A stretch of DNA of 8,877 nt from an uncultured bacterium. Its GTDB lineage: Bacteria > Verrucomicrobiota > Lentisphaeria > Oligosphaerales > Oligosphaeraceae. Below the pieces are notes generated by a model that was not told where the DNA came from, ran no database searches, and saw only the letters and a list, made by a program, of their open reading frames with translations. Shown piece after piece: positions 1-6,911 of the stretch; positions within the stretch are counted from its first letter, which is position 1; every line of letters begins with the position of its first letter. Made by a program: the position numbers and the translations under genes. The stretch lies in assembly GCA_902783355.1 (NCBI GenBank), contig CACZQQ010000069.1, positions 1 to 8,877 on the forward strand, given 5' to 3'.

Positions 1-27
1 CCGCAACCTGCGCGCCCTGCGGGCGGC

Positions 28-94
28 GCGCTTTATCTGCGGAATGCCGCCCCTGGGCGGGCCGTCCTGAATGCGCGGCCCGTGTCCGCGCACA
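28..94 (-). repeat. 67-bp intergenic element, copy 1 (after the GntR gene)
   Basis: It matches 7397-7463 without gaps at 61 of 67 positions by my count. It holds GCGCTTTATCTGCGG, a CCGCC/GGCGG hairpin whose loop differs between copies, then CCGTCCTGA and GCGCGGCCCGTG. Both copies lie 3-prime of a gene in the same orientation relative to that gene. The strand given is the direction of the gene it follows. Not a family I recognise. Confidence 0.85.
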
Positions 95-115
95 CCCAGC
101 TCCGGCGCGCGGACA
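83..115. repeat. Inverted repeat 3-prime of the GntR gene
   Basis: TGTCCGCGC (83-91) and GCGCGGACA (107-115) are perfect 9-base complements with a 15-base loop. It could form in the 3-prime end of the regulator mRNA, 32 bases past its stop. No T-run follows on the minus strand, so an intrinsic terminator is not supported. Confidence 0.6.
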
Positions 116-146
116 TTTCCGCCATCCGCAGGCCGCCGTCGGTGTT

Positions 147-869
147 TCAGATGAAGGTCTGGAGGTTGCCCAGGTGGTGGTAGAGAGCGAGGAAGCCGAC
201 GTCGTGCGCGTGCAGCTGCAGCGCGTCGAATATCATGTGGTGCTCCCTGTTGGTCTGGCGGAAGACCTCCAGATCCTTCGGCCGCACGAAAGACATGCTG
301 TTCGCGAAGTCGGAACTCTCCTTGAAATAGGTCTGCGTGACGATTTCCAGCATGTGGACTTTTGAGATGCGTGCCAGAAGGCTATGGAAGGCGCAGTCGA
401 GACGAATGAAGTCCATATTGCGGAAATCATCGTTTTGCAACAGGCTGTCTGATTCATCCAGAATCTGCTTCATTTCGGCGAGCTGTTCGTCGGTGACGTT
501 GGCGGCGATGCGCGGATAGGCGCCCAGCTCGATGATGAAGCGCAATTCGGTGATGTCGTGCTGGTCCTTGGCGATATGGAAGAAGAAGGGCAGCAGGTTG
601 GCGAAGCTCTCCAGCGGCTTGATCTTGGCGAGGCGGTAGCCGGCGCCGCGCCCCGATTCAATGATGCCCATGCCCTTGAGATAGCTGAGGGCCTCGCGGA
701 CGATGACGCGGGAGAAGCCGAACTCGCGCCCGAGGGCGTCCGCCGTGGGCAACGGGTCGCCTTCGGTCAGCGAATGCTCCCTGATGTAGGAGACGATCTG
801 GTGGAGGACGCATTCGGTGGCGGTGCCTTTGCTGGCGGCGTCATCAGGCTGGGAGGAGAAGGAGATCAC
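147..869 (-). CDS. FadR-subfamily GntR transcriptional regulator (FCD domain)
   Basis: A 240-aa DNA-binding regulator, probably the local repressor. Residues about 19-78 form the GntR winged helix-turn-helix (GDPLPTADALGREFGFSRVIVREAL, shown here only as its GDPLPT and SRVIVREAL landmarks). Residues about 105-236 form the helical FCD ligand domain. The metal-binding set of that domain is visible: D158 and H162 in DCAFH, H210 or H211 in REHHMIF, and H231 or H232 in LYHHL. FCD proteins usually sense small organic or sugar acids, which fits a catabolic locus. The start is GTG (869-867); no ATG lies in frame upstream near it and the ribosome binding site is weak, so the start is less sure than the gene. 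The gene begins 64 bp after the symporter stop and has its own promoter at 909-937, so it can be made apart from the operon and may regulate itself. Family call is firm; effector and targets are unknown. Confidence 0.93.
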   Translation of the reverse strand: MISFSSQPDDAASKGTATECVLHQIVSYIREHSLTEGDPLPTADALGREFGFSRVIVREALSYLKGMGIIESGRGAGYRLAKIKPLESFANLLPFFFHIAKDQHDITELRFIIELGAYPRIAANVTDEQLAEMKQILDESDSLLQNDDFRNMDFIRLDCAFHSLLARISKVHMLEIVTQTYFKESSDFANSMSFVRPKDLEVFRQTNREHHMIFDALQLHAHDVGFLALYHHLGNLQTFI

Positions 870-908
870 GATGGTAGCTGGAATGGTTGCTTTCAGGGAA
901 GGTGCATT

Positions 909-937
909 AAGATACCACTCCTGCGGCGGCCTGTCAA
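909..937 (-). promoter_or_regulatory. Sigma-70-type promoter of the GntR regulator gene
   Basis: Reading the minus strand, TTGACA (937-932) is followed after exactly 17 bases by TATCTT (914-909). The predicted transcript would start near 902 and leave a leader of about 33 bases before the GTG at 869. The -35 box contains the TGA stop of the symporter gene, so the promoter is buried in the gene end. The -35 is perfect and the -10 matches four of six positions. Confidence 0.7.
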
Positions 938-2388
938 GCGCGCCGAGCAGTCAGCAGGCTGGCCAGATAGCCGACGCCGCAGGTGGCCAGCAGGGAGAAG
1001 ACGCCGAACCACATGAAGTTGATTGTGCAGACATCGAATTTGTTGAGCGCCCAAGTGCCCACGCCGACCGCCACGCCGACGACGATGCCAGTCAGCGTCC
1101 CGATGGTGTTGGCTTTCTTCGTGAACATGCCCAGCATGAAGACGCCGCCCAGCGGCGCGCTCAGGAAGCCGGTGATGATGGCCGAGACCTCGATGATGGA
1201 GTTGCCCAGCCGCATCACGTAGAGGGCGGCGACCACCGCCAGGAGCCCCCACAGCATCGTGACGGCGCGGCTGATGCGCACGTAGCGCTTCCCGTGGGCG
1301 GCGGCATCCGGATGCACTTTCTCCCAGACGTCCACCATGAAGAGGGAGGTCAGCGAATGGAGGACGACGCTGACGGTGGACATGCCGGCCGCAAGGACCC
1401 CGGCCAGCAGGAGGCCGCTTGCGCCGCTCGGCAGGAAGTTGGCGGCGAAGTAGGGGAAGGCGCGGTCCGCGTCGGCGGCGATTTCGGGCGGCAGCGGATG
1501 GCTCTGGCAGAAGCCGAAGAGCCAGATGCCGATGAAGTAGAGGACGAGGACGATGGGCGTGCCGAAGATGTAGCCGCCCAATGAACTCTTCATGGCGTCG
1601 CCGAGGGACTTGGCGGAACTCCAGCGCTGCACGACGCTCTGGTCGGAACAGGTGCCCGCGATGCCCAAAAGCGTGATGTTAAGGAACATCGCCCACATGG
1701 ACAATGTCTTGAAGCCGAAGGAGAAGTCCAGGACGCGCGTCTTGCCGGCTTCCTGCGCCAGCCGCCAGTAGTCGCCGATGTGGCCGCCGCCTCCGCCCAG
1801 GCAGAAGTAGAGCACCACGGCCAGGATGCCGCCGACAATGACAAAGTACTGCACCACGTCCTGCCAGAGCATTCCTTCCATGCCGCCGATCATCGTCAGG
1901 AGGGCGGTGACCACGCCGAGAATGGCGACGCAGAGGCCGATGGGCAGGCCAGTGACCGTCGCCAGCGCCAGCGCGGGCGTGTAGATGGCCATGGCAAGAT
2001 AGCCGAGCTTGCCGACGATGAAGACCGCGACCGCCACGTAGCGGAAGGCGGGGCAGAAGCGCGTCTCCAGATAGGAGTAGACGGACACCAGCTGCAGCTT
2101 GTAGACGCGCGGCACGATGAAATAGTAGATGATGGGCAGCGTCGGAATGCCGAGGAAGAGGGTGGGCATGTAGCGCATGTCGTTGGCCATGACGAAGCCA
2201 GGCGCGCCCAGCAGGCTGATGGCGCTGAAGCCGGCGGCGACCTCCGCCAGGGCCAGCGGGAACCAATGCATCTTCTTGCCCGCCAGCATGTAGTCGTTCT
2301 TCTGCTTCTGCCGACGCGCCATCGCGATGGGAACCAGCGTGGTGCCCAACAGATACAGAAGGATAATGAGCACGTCAATCCAGCGCAT
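934..2388 (-). CDS. Sodium:solute symporter (SSS family)
   Basis: A 484-aa inner-membrane Na+-coupled transporter with about 13 hydrophobic segments spread from residue 3 to the C-terminus, a usual length for the family. Family landmarks are in order: AGFSAISLLG (52-61) in the first core helix, GGMEGMLWQDVVQ (168-180), DQSVVQRWSSAKS (249-261), and AGMSTVSVVLHS (334-345). S337 and T338 sit where SSS transporters such as vSGLT place the hydroxyl pair of the Na2 site, so sodium coupling looks intact. The ATG at 2388 has AGGA 7 bases upstream (2396-2399). The neighbours (sialidase-like protein, putative glycosidase, FCD regulator) suggest import of a sugar or sugar acid released outside the cell. 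Some SSS members carry sialic acid, but the substrate cannot be read from this sequence. The TGA stop lies inside the -35 box of the downstream regulator promoter. Confidence 0.95.
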   Translation of the reverse strand: MRWIDVLIILLYLLGTTLVPIAMARRQKQKNDYMLAGKKMHWFPLALAEVAAGFSAISLLGAPGFVMANDMRYMPTLFLGIPTLPIIYYFIVPRVYKLQLVSVYSYLETRFCPAFRYVAVAVFIVGKLGYLAMAIYTPALALATVTGLPIGLCVAILGVVTALLTMIGGMEGMLWQDVVQYFVIVGGILAVVLYFCLGGGGGHIGDYWRLAQEAGKTRVLDFSFGFKTLSMWAMFLNITLLGIAGTCSDQSVVQRWSSAKSLGDAMKSSLGGYIFGTPIVLVLYFIGIWLFGFCQSHPLPPEIAADADRAFPYFAANFLPSGASGLLLAGVLAAGMSTVSVVLHSLTSLFMVDVWEKVHPDAAAHGKRYVRISRAVTMLWGLLAVVAALYVMRLGNSIIEVSAIITGFLSAPLGGVFMLGMFTKKANTIGTLTGIVVGVAVGVGTWALNKFDVCTINFMWFGVFSLLATCGVGYLASLLTARRA

Positions 2389-2423
2389 GTCCTATTCCTA
2401 ATTATTATGCGATGATGCTTGCG

Positions 2424-2449
2424 CGGGAGGGTCGCGCTTCCGCGCGACC
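2424..2449 (+). repeat. 26-bp hairpin element, copy 1
   Basis: CGGGAG leads into the perfect 8-bp stem GGTCGCGC-TTCC-GCGCGACC (2430-2449). It is 41 bases upstream of the symporter ATG, in inverted orientation to copy 2 in the same spacer. The third stem pair is T-A here and C-G in the other two copies. Confidence 0.85.
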
Positions 2450-2540
2450 GCCGCCAGTCGAATGACGTCATGCAAGCCGCCCGTCGCCTGTCGCGCGACT
2501 TGCATTTTGCGCGTCTAAGCGGCGCGCGTCAGGCTGGGGG

Positions 2541-2566
2541 GGCCGCGCAGAAGCACGGCCCTCCCG
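2541..2566 (-). repeat. 26-bp hairpin element, copy 2 (inverted)
   Basis: The reverse complement of 2541-2566 matches copies 1 and 3. In the pseudopilin mRNA it would be part of a 13-pair stem (GGGAGGGCCGTGC, loop TTCT) with one A-C mismatch and one G-U wobble, 20 bases after the pseudopilin stop. It may protect or end that message, but it lacks a T-run. Confidence 0.8.
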
Positions 2567-2586
2567 TGGCTCTGTGCAGGGTTGCG

Positions 2587-3318
2587 TCAGAAGACGGTCC
2601 AGGTCTCGTTGAGGCCCCAGACGCGCTCGGGAAGCGTGGCGCTGTGGCCGTCGGCGTAATTCACGTTGATGGCGGCGCCGTGGCGGATGTCGGCCCCGTT
2701 GAATTTGCCGGACACGCCACTGGTGGAGTCGTTGATGCCGTTGTTGTTCTTGTCCAGGGTGAAGGCGCCCCACTTGAGCGGCGTGTAGACGTAATACCAC
2801 GCATAGCCGTCGTCATCCACGAGGCCGTCCATGATGGCCATGGTCTCGGAGGGGTTCTTGAGGCGTGTGACGGTGCCGGGCACCGGCCAGCCCGACGCGC
2901 CGATCAGGTCGAGGCCGAGGCTGAACTGGCCATAGCTCATGGCGTAGTTCTGCCTGAAGCGCCAGCGGGGTTCGGCGGCGGGGCACAGGAAGCAGGTCTT
3001 GGGGCCGGTGGCCGCGCCGCCGAGGCCCGACCAGATGATCTGCGCGGCGGCGTAGGGGGCCAGCTTGGAGAACCACACCTCGTCGAAGAGGGCCTGGCTG
3101 GTGGCCATGTCGGCGCCGTAGACGGGGACGATGGCGTCGTTGTTGTCGTTGGCGTACATGCAGAAGGCCAGGCCCTGCTGCTTCAGGTTGCTGACGCAGG
3201 AGATGGAGCGGGCGCGTTCGCGCGCCTTGGACAGCGCAGGCAGCAGCATCGCCGCCAGGATCGCGATGATGGCGATGACCACCAACAGTTCAATCAGCGT
3301 GAAGGACATTTTTCTCAT
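2587..3318 (-). CDS. Isolated pseudopilin (prepilin N-terminus, H-X9-DG C-terminus)
   Basis: A 243-aa type II secretion/type IV pilin-like protein. The N-terminus is a class III prepilin signal: short basic leader MRKMS, then [16 protein letters not shown]. Cleavage would fall after S5, leaving F1 and the conserved E5 of the mature protein. The hydrophobic helix runs to about residue 29, followed by [11 protein letters not shown]. The C-terminus has the H-X9-DG motif (H213, D223-G224) common in pilins of Planctomycetes, Lentisphaerota and relatives. A CxxC pair (C109, C112) and C41, C53 may form disulfides. Residues 189-197 (DKNNNGIND) resemble a calcium-binding loop. An ATG further upstream (3381) is possible, but AAGGAG at 3326-3331, 7 bases before 3318, and the prepilin leader decide this start. 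No other pilus or secretion genes are near. It sits between the putative glycosidase and the symporter, so a surface or glycan-capture role is possible but unproven. Confidence 0.92.
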   Translation of the reverse strand: MRKMSFTLIELLVVIAIIAILAAMLLPALSKARERARSISCVSNLKQQGLAFCMYANDNNDAIVPVYGADMATSQALFDEVWFSKLAPYAAAQIIWSGLGGAATGPKTCFLCPAAEPRWRFRQNYAMSYGQFSLGLDLIGASGWPVPGTVTRLKNPSETMAIMDGLVDDDGYAWYYVYTPLKWGAFTLDKNNNGINDSTSGVSGKFNGADIRHGAAINVNYADGHSATLPERVWGLNETWTVF

Positions 3319-3319
3319 T

Positions 3320-3343
3320 GGAATTCTCCTTGTGGGGTTTGGG
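3320..3343 (-). repeat. Duplicated leader with Shine-Dalgarno, copy at the pseudopilin start
   Basis: A 24-base stretch, GGAATTCTCC followed by TTGTGGGGTTTGGG on the plus strand, includes the pseudopilin ribosome binding site. It recurs perfectly at 3414-3437, 94 bases away. The 14-base part TTGTGGGGTTTGGG is repeated in tandem at 3330-3343 and 3344-3357. Confidence 0.85.
3326..3331 (-). promoter_or_regulatory. Ribosome binding site that sets the pseudopilin start
   Basis: AAGGAG on the minus strand lies 7 bases before the ATG at 3318. It selects the start that gives a short basic prepilin leader over the upstream ATG at 3381. The site lies inside a 24-base leader that is repeated at 3414-3437. 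Confidence 0.88.
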
Positions 3344-3360
3344 TTGTGGGGTTTGGGGGG
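3334..3360 (+). other. Potential G-quadruplex on the template strand
   Basis: The plus strand carries four G-runs: GGGG (3334-3337), GGG (3341-3343), GGGG (3348-3351) and GGGGGG (3355-3360), with loops of 3, 4 and 3 bases. This fits the classical G-quadruplex pattern. It lies just before the pseudopilin start, on the strand read by RNA polymerase. Confidence 0.6.
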
Positions 3361-3413
3361 CGGATTTAAACGTCGAAACAACTAAGAAACAGAGTTACAA
3401 AAAAGCGTGTCGC

Positions 3414-3437
3414 GGAATTCTCCTTGTGGGGTTTGGG
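3414..3437 (-). repeat. Duplicated leader with Shine-Dalgarno, orphan copy
   Basis: Perfect copy of 3320-3343. Here AAGGAG is not followed by a start codon at the right distance; the minus strand continues CCGCGACACGCTTTTTTG. It is either a relic of a tandem duplication of the pseudopilin leader or a recombination footprint. Confidence 0.8.
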
Positions 3438-3460
3438 GTTGGGCGGTGGAAACAAAAAGC

Positions 3461-3506
3461 TTTCGTGTGTTTTGTGTGTTTTGTGGACATTATGCGTTTT
3501 GTGGAC
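3461..3506. repeat. Imperfect 9-10 base tandem repeats
   Basis: Units like TTTTGTGTG and TTTTGTGGAC repeat four to five times with small changes; the minus strand reads CCACAAAACACACAAAACAC. It follows the DUF6259-like gene's stop by about 10 bases. Similar short A/C-rich repeats recur, as I remember it, in intergenic DNA of Verrucomicrobia and Planctomycetes relatives. Confidence 0.6.
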
Positions 3507-3515
3507 TTGCAGAGG

Positions 3516-5633
3516 TCATGCGCCGTGCACGCCGTAGGGCTTTTCGCAGCCGACGGAAGCGACAACGCACGTGCGCGGCTTGAGGCGGACACGGAAGCGG
3601 TCGCTGTGGCCGTCGGCGAGGCCGCCCCTGCACGCCATGTCCTCGTGTTCCCAGAGGCGCACGATGCCATGCTGCGGCAGCGCGTAGTCCTGCTCATGGG
3701 CGCGCAGGTCGACTTCGACCTCCTGCGGCTCTTCGGAGATGTTGACCAGGACGACGGCGATGGAGGTGTCGTCGCGCGTCCAGACGCTGTTGAGGACGGA
3801 CGGCAGCGGCAGTTCCGTGCCCGTCTGGTCGTTCCACGCGCGCATCCAGCGGACCTTGACGGGCGGCACGTCGAGCTTGAGGGGCCGCAGCATGCGGCCT
3901 GTAGCGAGGAAGGAGGCATGGCGCATGCGTGCATGGGCGAGCATGCGGATGAACTGCGCGAGGTCGGGGCGCTTTTCGATGATGGCCAGAATCGGAATGC
4001 GGGACCAGCCGAAGCGCGCGCCGAAGACGAACTGGCGGGCGCATTTGGCGAAGAGGGCGTCCTTGTAGCGCGGGTCGTCGAGCTCCTCGCAGAACATGTA
4101 CTGTCCGTAGGTGCCTGTGTAGTCGTGGTAGACCGCCTCGAAGAGCGGCACCTCGTCGGGAGAGTTCCCGTTGCCGATGAGATAGGCGTCCACGGCATCC
4201 ATGTAGGCCTCTGCGCAGCTTTCGGTGGCGCAGACGAGGTCGGGGTTGAAGGTGCGGGCCTCTTCCTTGATGGCGCGCAGGACCTTGCGGTGTCCGTCGA
4301 CGAAGGCGGCCTCGTCGCCGGGGGCGTGGCCGTGGTTCTCCGCGTAGCAGTTGTGGGCGGGGCTGCAGCCGATTTCGTCGAAGTAGATGGCATCCACGCC
4401 CATCTCTGCGGCGCGCAGGCCGACAAGCGTGAGGAGGCGGGCGGCCAGGGGGTCGGCGGGGCAGAGAGCCGCCAGCGGCTTGTGGCCATCCTGGCTCCAG
4501 AAGACCGCGTGCAGTTCCATCTGCTCGTTCTTGCGGACGGCCAGCGGCTCCATCTGGCCCCATGCGTCCATGCCTGAATCACACGAGTAGGTGTTGAGGT
4601 AGGGCATGACGCGGATGTTGGCGGCCTGGAGGCGCTTCATCTCTTCGCGGAAGCCTGGATTGGCAGGGAAGAGGAAGGGGTAGTTGGTGTCGAAGGCGGG
4701 CTTGTGCCACATGTAGTAGTGCAGCAGCAGCGGCACCTGCAGGTACTCGGCGACCCTGATGAAGGCGTCTGCATCATAGAGTTCTCCACGGTAGTGCTTT
4801 AGGAGAACCATTGGCGTCTCCTGGAACCAGCGCGGCGCGGTGGCGGAGTTCTCCAGCGGGCCGTTCTGCGTCCACGTGGCGGTCAGCGCGAACTTGCGGT
4901 AGCGCATGCCCATGTCGAACCAGTCGCCCTTCTGGAGCGCCATCGCCCACGGGAAGGTGGCGTAGTCCCCGCCGTAGCGGAAGCCAGTCCAGACGGCGGG
5001 CCGCATCCGCAGGAGCCCCGCCGCCGCGTCCGGCTCGAAGTAGAGGTTCTTGACGACGGGCACGGGGTCGTGGGCGGCGAAGTAGAGGAGCTCGTCGCCG
5101 TCGCAGAGGCCGAGGCACTGCATGGTCATGAAGCAGTTGGGGTACTTGCGCTCGCGGAAGCGCCGCCGCTGCCACAGTTCGCTTGAATCCGGCAGGTTGG
5201 CCAGCGGATTTCGGACGACATTGCCGCGGTCCTCCGGAATGACCATGCTGTAGCGGTCGTCCGCCTCCAGCTTCCAGTCGAAGCAGGGGAAGCGCACCTC
5301 GAAGAGCGTCCAGTCGGACGGCAGCTCCTTGACGGCGATGCGCCATTCGCTCAGGCCGTCCGCCGCGCAGGAGACGCGCACCTCGACGCGGCAGGAGAGG
5401 CCGTCGCCGAAGGCGGGCGTCCAGGAGAGGAGCGCGTCGCCGTCTGGCGACTCCGCCTCCTTCTGCGGGAAGCCCGCGGCGTCGAAGGTCGCCTTTTCGC
5501 CGTTGCGCCGCCGCAATGTCACCGTCCAGAGGGGGACGGGGGTGCCGAGGAAGGAGCGGCCGCCGGCGGTCTCCAGCCGCGTCAGGGCGCCCTGCTCGAC
5601 GGCGAAAACGTATGTGTCAAGCGTCTTGAGCAT
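3516..5633 (-). CDS. DUF6259-like putative glycoside hydrolase, cytoplasmic
   Basis: A 705-aa protein, best read as a DUF6259-type glycosidase of the TIM-barrel superfamily; the family name comes from memory of similar proteins and is not certain. Residues about 1-250 look like an N-terminal beta domain, about 265-560 the barrel, and about 585-700 a C-terminal beta domain. Barrel strands are seen at LLLHYYMWH (302-310) and RVMPYLNTY (341-349). IYFDEIG (416-422) offers D419 or E420 as a catalytic acid, and CATESCAE (468-475) offers E471. The layout resembles GH36/GH31-like enzymes, but substrate and linkage are unknown. There is no signal peptide, so it should act in the cytoplasm on imported material. 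The ATG follows the sialidase-like gene's stop by 9 bp with only a weak Shine-Dalgarno, which suggests one transcript and possible translational coupling. The next gene, a pseudopilin, starts 197 bp downstream. Confidence 0.85.
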   Translation of the reverse strand: MLKTLDTYVFAVEQGALTRLETAGGRSFLGTPVPLWTVTLRRRNGEKATFDAAGFPQKEAESPDGDALLSWTPAFGDGLSCRVEVRVSCAADGLSEWRIAVKELPSDWTLFEVRFPCFDWKLEADDRYSMVIPEDRGNVVRNPLANLPDSSELWQRRRFRERKYPNCFMTMQCLGLCDGDELLYFAAHDPVPVVKNLYFEPDAAAGLLRMRPAVWTGFRYGGDYATFPWAMALQKGDWFDMGMRYRKFALTATWTQNGPLENSATAPRWFQETPMVLLKHYRGELYDADAFIRVAEYLQVPLLLHYYMWHKPAFDTNYPFLFPANPGFREEMKRLQAANIRVMPYLNTYSCDSGMDAWGQMEPLAVRKNEQMELHAVFWSQDGHKPLAALCPADPLAARLLTLVGLRAAEMGVDAIYFDEIGCSPAHNCYAENHGHAPGDEAAFVDGHRKVLRAIKEEARTFNPDLVCATESCAEAYMDAVDAYLIGNGNSPDEVPLFEAVYHDYTGTYGQYMFCEELDDPRYKDALFAKCARQFVFGARFGWSRIPILAIIEKRPDLAQFIRMLAHARMRHASFLATGRMLRPLKLDVPPVKVRWMRAWNDQTGTELPLPSVLNSVWTRDDTSIAVVLVNISEEPQEVEVDLRAHEQDYALPQHGIVRLWEHEDMACRGGLADGHSDRFRVRLKPRTCVVASVGCEKPYGVHGA

Positions 5634-5642
5634 ATTGGAAGC

Positions 5643-6794
5643 CTATTTGACGATTTTGAAGAGGCAGCTGTCGACGTAGCAGTGGTCGCGGCCGGACAGC
5701 ACGGGGTCGCAGGCATAGAAGGTCAGCAGGAACTTGTCGGGGGCGATTTCGGCGATGGCCTGCATGCCGCCGGTGGCCGGATTGTACGGCTGCCCCTTCT
5801 TGTCGGCGGGGCGTGAGTAGTAGGGGATTCCCAGCCGCGTGAAGTGCTCGCCGTCCTCGCTGTAGAAGATGGTGACGGTGCGCTGGATGGGGGCCTTGAG
5901 GTAGCCGCAGACCATGACGTAGTAGCCGTTCTTGGCGCGGAGGCCGATGGGATAGGCGGCGGGAATGTCCGTCTCCACGGGCGCGCTCCACGTCTTGCCG
6001 AAGTCGCTGGAGGTCACCTTCCACATGTTGTTCTTGAGCGGGGACGGGTACTTGTCGATGCGCGCGAAGCAGACAAGCGTGTGGTCCGGCTTCTCGAAGA
6101 TGACGGATTCGTTGAAGCCGAGCTGCTTTTCGGGGTCGGCCTCCTTCTCCTTGAAGGCGCGCTCGAAGGTGCCCCATGTCTTGCCGCCATCGCGGCTGCG
6201 GAAGAAGCCGCTGCCGTAGGGGAAGCCGGGCTCGGGCGCGCCGGTTGCATAGACGTAGGCGGGCAGAAGCATGTCGCCGTTGGACAGCTCGATGATGTTG
6301 TTGCCTTCAGGCGAGGTCAGCGCCATCTCCGGAGAAACCAGCGTGCAGATGGTCTTCTCCTGCCGCGCCGCCATGTCGTAGGTGACAATGCGCACCTTGC
6401 TCTTGCGGAAGCCGAAGACGCCTTGCAGCGAGGTGTCCGAATGCCATGTGTCGGTCGACGTGCCCAGGATGCGGCCGTCCCTCAGCTGCGAGAAGGCGAC
6501 ACCGCCGCCGACGTGCGGATCGTGCCTGTCGGTCTTGATCGTCCAGAAGGGCTTCTCCCATGTCTTGCCCAAATCGCGCGTCAAGGCGAAGAAATTGATG
6601 ACCCCGGCGGCGCCGTCCCCCTTGTCCACGAAGACGGTCACATAGCCCTCCGCCGTCTTGGCAAGGCCGGCCGGACACTCTGCGTTGTCCACGGTGTCGT
6701 TCACAATGCCCGAATGGATGACGCGCATCTCCACGGCGCAGGCCGACAGGCAGGCGGCAACAAGGGCAAGCAGGGCAGGACGGATTTGGGTCAT
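5643..6794 (-). CDS. Exported sialidase-fold (BNR/Asp-box) protein
   Basis: A 383-aa six-bladed propeller candidate of the sialidase superfamily. Three clear Asp boxes (S/T-x-D-x-G-x-T-W) lie at residues 72-79 (TRDLGKTW), 200-207 (SRDGGKTW) and 262-269 (SSDFGKTW); a decayed fourth is at 312-318 (SEDGEHF). Residues 1-20 form a signal peptide. LSAC at 16-19 could be a lipobox with C19 as the lipidated residue, or cleavage could follow ACA. A longer start at 6809 exists, but GAGGAGC gives an excellent Shine-Dalgarno (6802-6806, 7 bases before 6794), and the shorter start gives the better signal peptide. The FRIP motif of classic GH33 sialidases is not seen, so true neuraminidase activity is unproven; FNES (227-230) could supply a catalytic Glu. 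It is the first gene of a likely operon with the downstream DUF6259-like enzyme, driven by the promoter at 6912-6940. Confidence 0.88.
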   Translation of the reverse strand: MTQIRPALLALVAACLSACAVEMRVIHSGIVNDTVDNAECPAGLAKTAEGYVTVFVDKGDGAAGVINFFALTRDLGKTWEKPFWTIKTDRHDPHVGGGVAFSQLRDGRILGTSTDTWHSDTSLQGVFGFRKSKVRIVTYDMAARQEKTICTLVSPEMALTSPEGNNIIELSNGDMLLPAYVYATGAPEPGFPYGSGFFRSRDGGKTWGTFERAFKEKEADPEKQLGFNESVIFEKPDHTLVCFARIDKYPSPLKNNMWKVTSSDFGKTWSAPVETDIPAAYPIGLRAKNGYYVMVCGYLKAPIQRTVTIFYSEDGEHFTRLGIPYYSRPADKKGQPYNPATGGMQAIAEIAPDKFLLTFYACDPVLSGRDHCYVDSCLFKIVK

Positions 6795-6801
6795 GGCGAA
6801 G

Positions 6802-6806
6802 CTCCT
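6802..6806 (-). promoter_or_regulatory. Ribosome binding site that sets the sialidase-like start
   Basis: AGGAG on the minus strand lies 7 bases before the ATG at 6794. No Shine-Dalgarno lies before the longer in-frame ATG at 6809, so this site decides the start. Confidence 0.85.
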
Positions 6807-6843
6807 CATGGATTTGTATGGATTTCTAAAAAAGCCCTTTGAA

Positions 6844-6902
6844 TAATACTCATTAGGGTAGTGGATTGTCCTTTTAGGGGAGAATTCCCTGTTTGAGTAT
6901 TA
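6844..6902 (-). promoter_or_regulatory. Long inverted repeat in the sialidase-like gene leader
   Basis: On the minus strand TAATACTCA (6902-6894) and TGAGTATTA (6852-6844) are perfect 9-base complements 41 bases apart, placed just after the predicted transcription start. Between them GGGA-ATTC-TCCC forms a small inner hairpin. A T6 run (6833-6828) follows the second arm after 10 bases. This could be an operator pair or an RNA structure in the leader. The gap before the T-run argues against a standard terminator. Confidence 0.5.
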
Positions 6903-6911
6903 CTTTGGCAT

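Larger units (their letters stand above)
1..146. other. Gene-free region downstream of the GntR gene
   Basis: It holds copy 1 of the 67-bp element, the 83-115 inverted repeat, and CACACCCAGCTCCGG (91-105), which has a close match at 7533-7546. The first 27 bases resemble other parts of the mosaic (GCGCGCCCTGCGGGCG is shared near 7030-7045), so the repeat probably continues left of the window. Confidence 0.65.
2389..2586. other. 198-bp spacer between pseudopilin and symporter genes
   Basis: Gene-free. Besides the two inverted 26-bp hairpins it holds the perfect palindrome ATGACGTCAT (2462-2471). An imperfect stem follows directly: TGCAAGCCGCCC (2471-2482) against the region ending CTTGCA at 2504, 10 of 12 positions paired. 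I find no convincing -35/-10 pair for the symporter gene, so read-through from upstream or an unusual promoter is likely. Confidence 0.6.

Noticed and set aside
817..1584. Plus-strand frames opposite the GntR and symporter genes
   Set aside because: Composition is Gly/Glu/Asp/His-rich shadow coding opposite a well-recognised SSS transporter.
2529..2566. Rho-independent terminator after the pseudopilin gene
   Set aside because: The stem is strong, but no U-tract follows on the minus strand; a 3-prime protective or repeat element is the safer reading.
3395..4582. A 395-codon minus-strand frame overlapping the DUF6259-like gene
   Set aside because: It is rich in Arg, Ser, Thr and Pro without domain motifs, and the overlapping 705-aa frame has clear TIM-barrel motifs.
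6795..6809. The longer start (ATG at 6809) for the sialidase-like gene
   Set aside because: No Shine-Dalgarno precedes it, while the ATG at 6794 has AGGAG at ideal spacing and gives a cleaner signal peptide.
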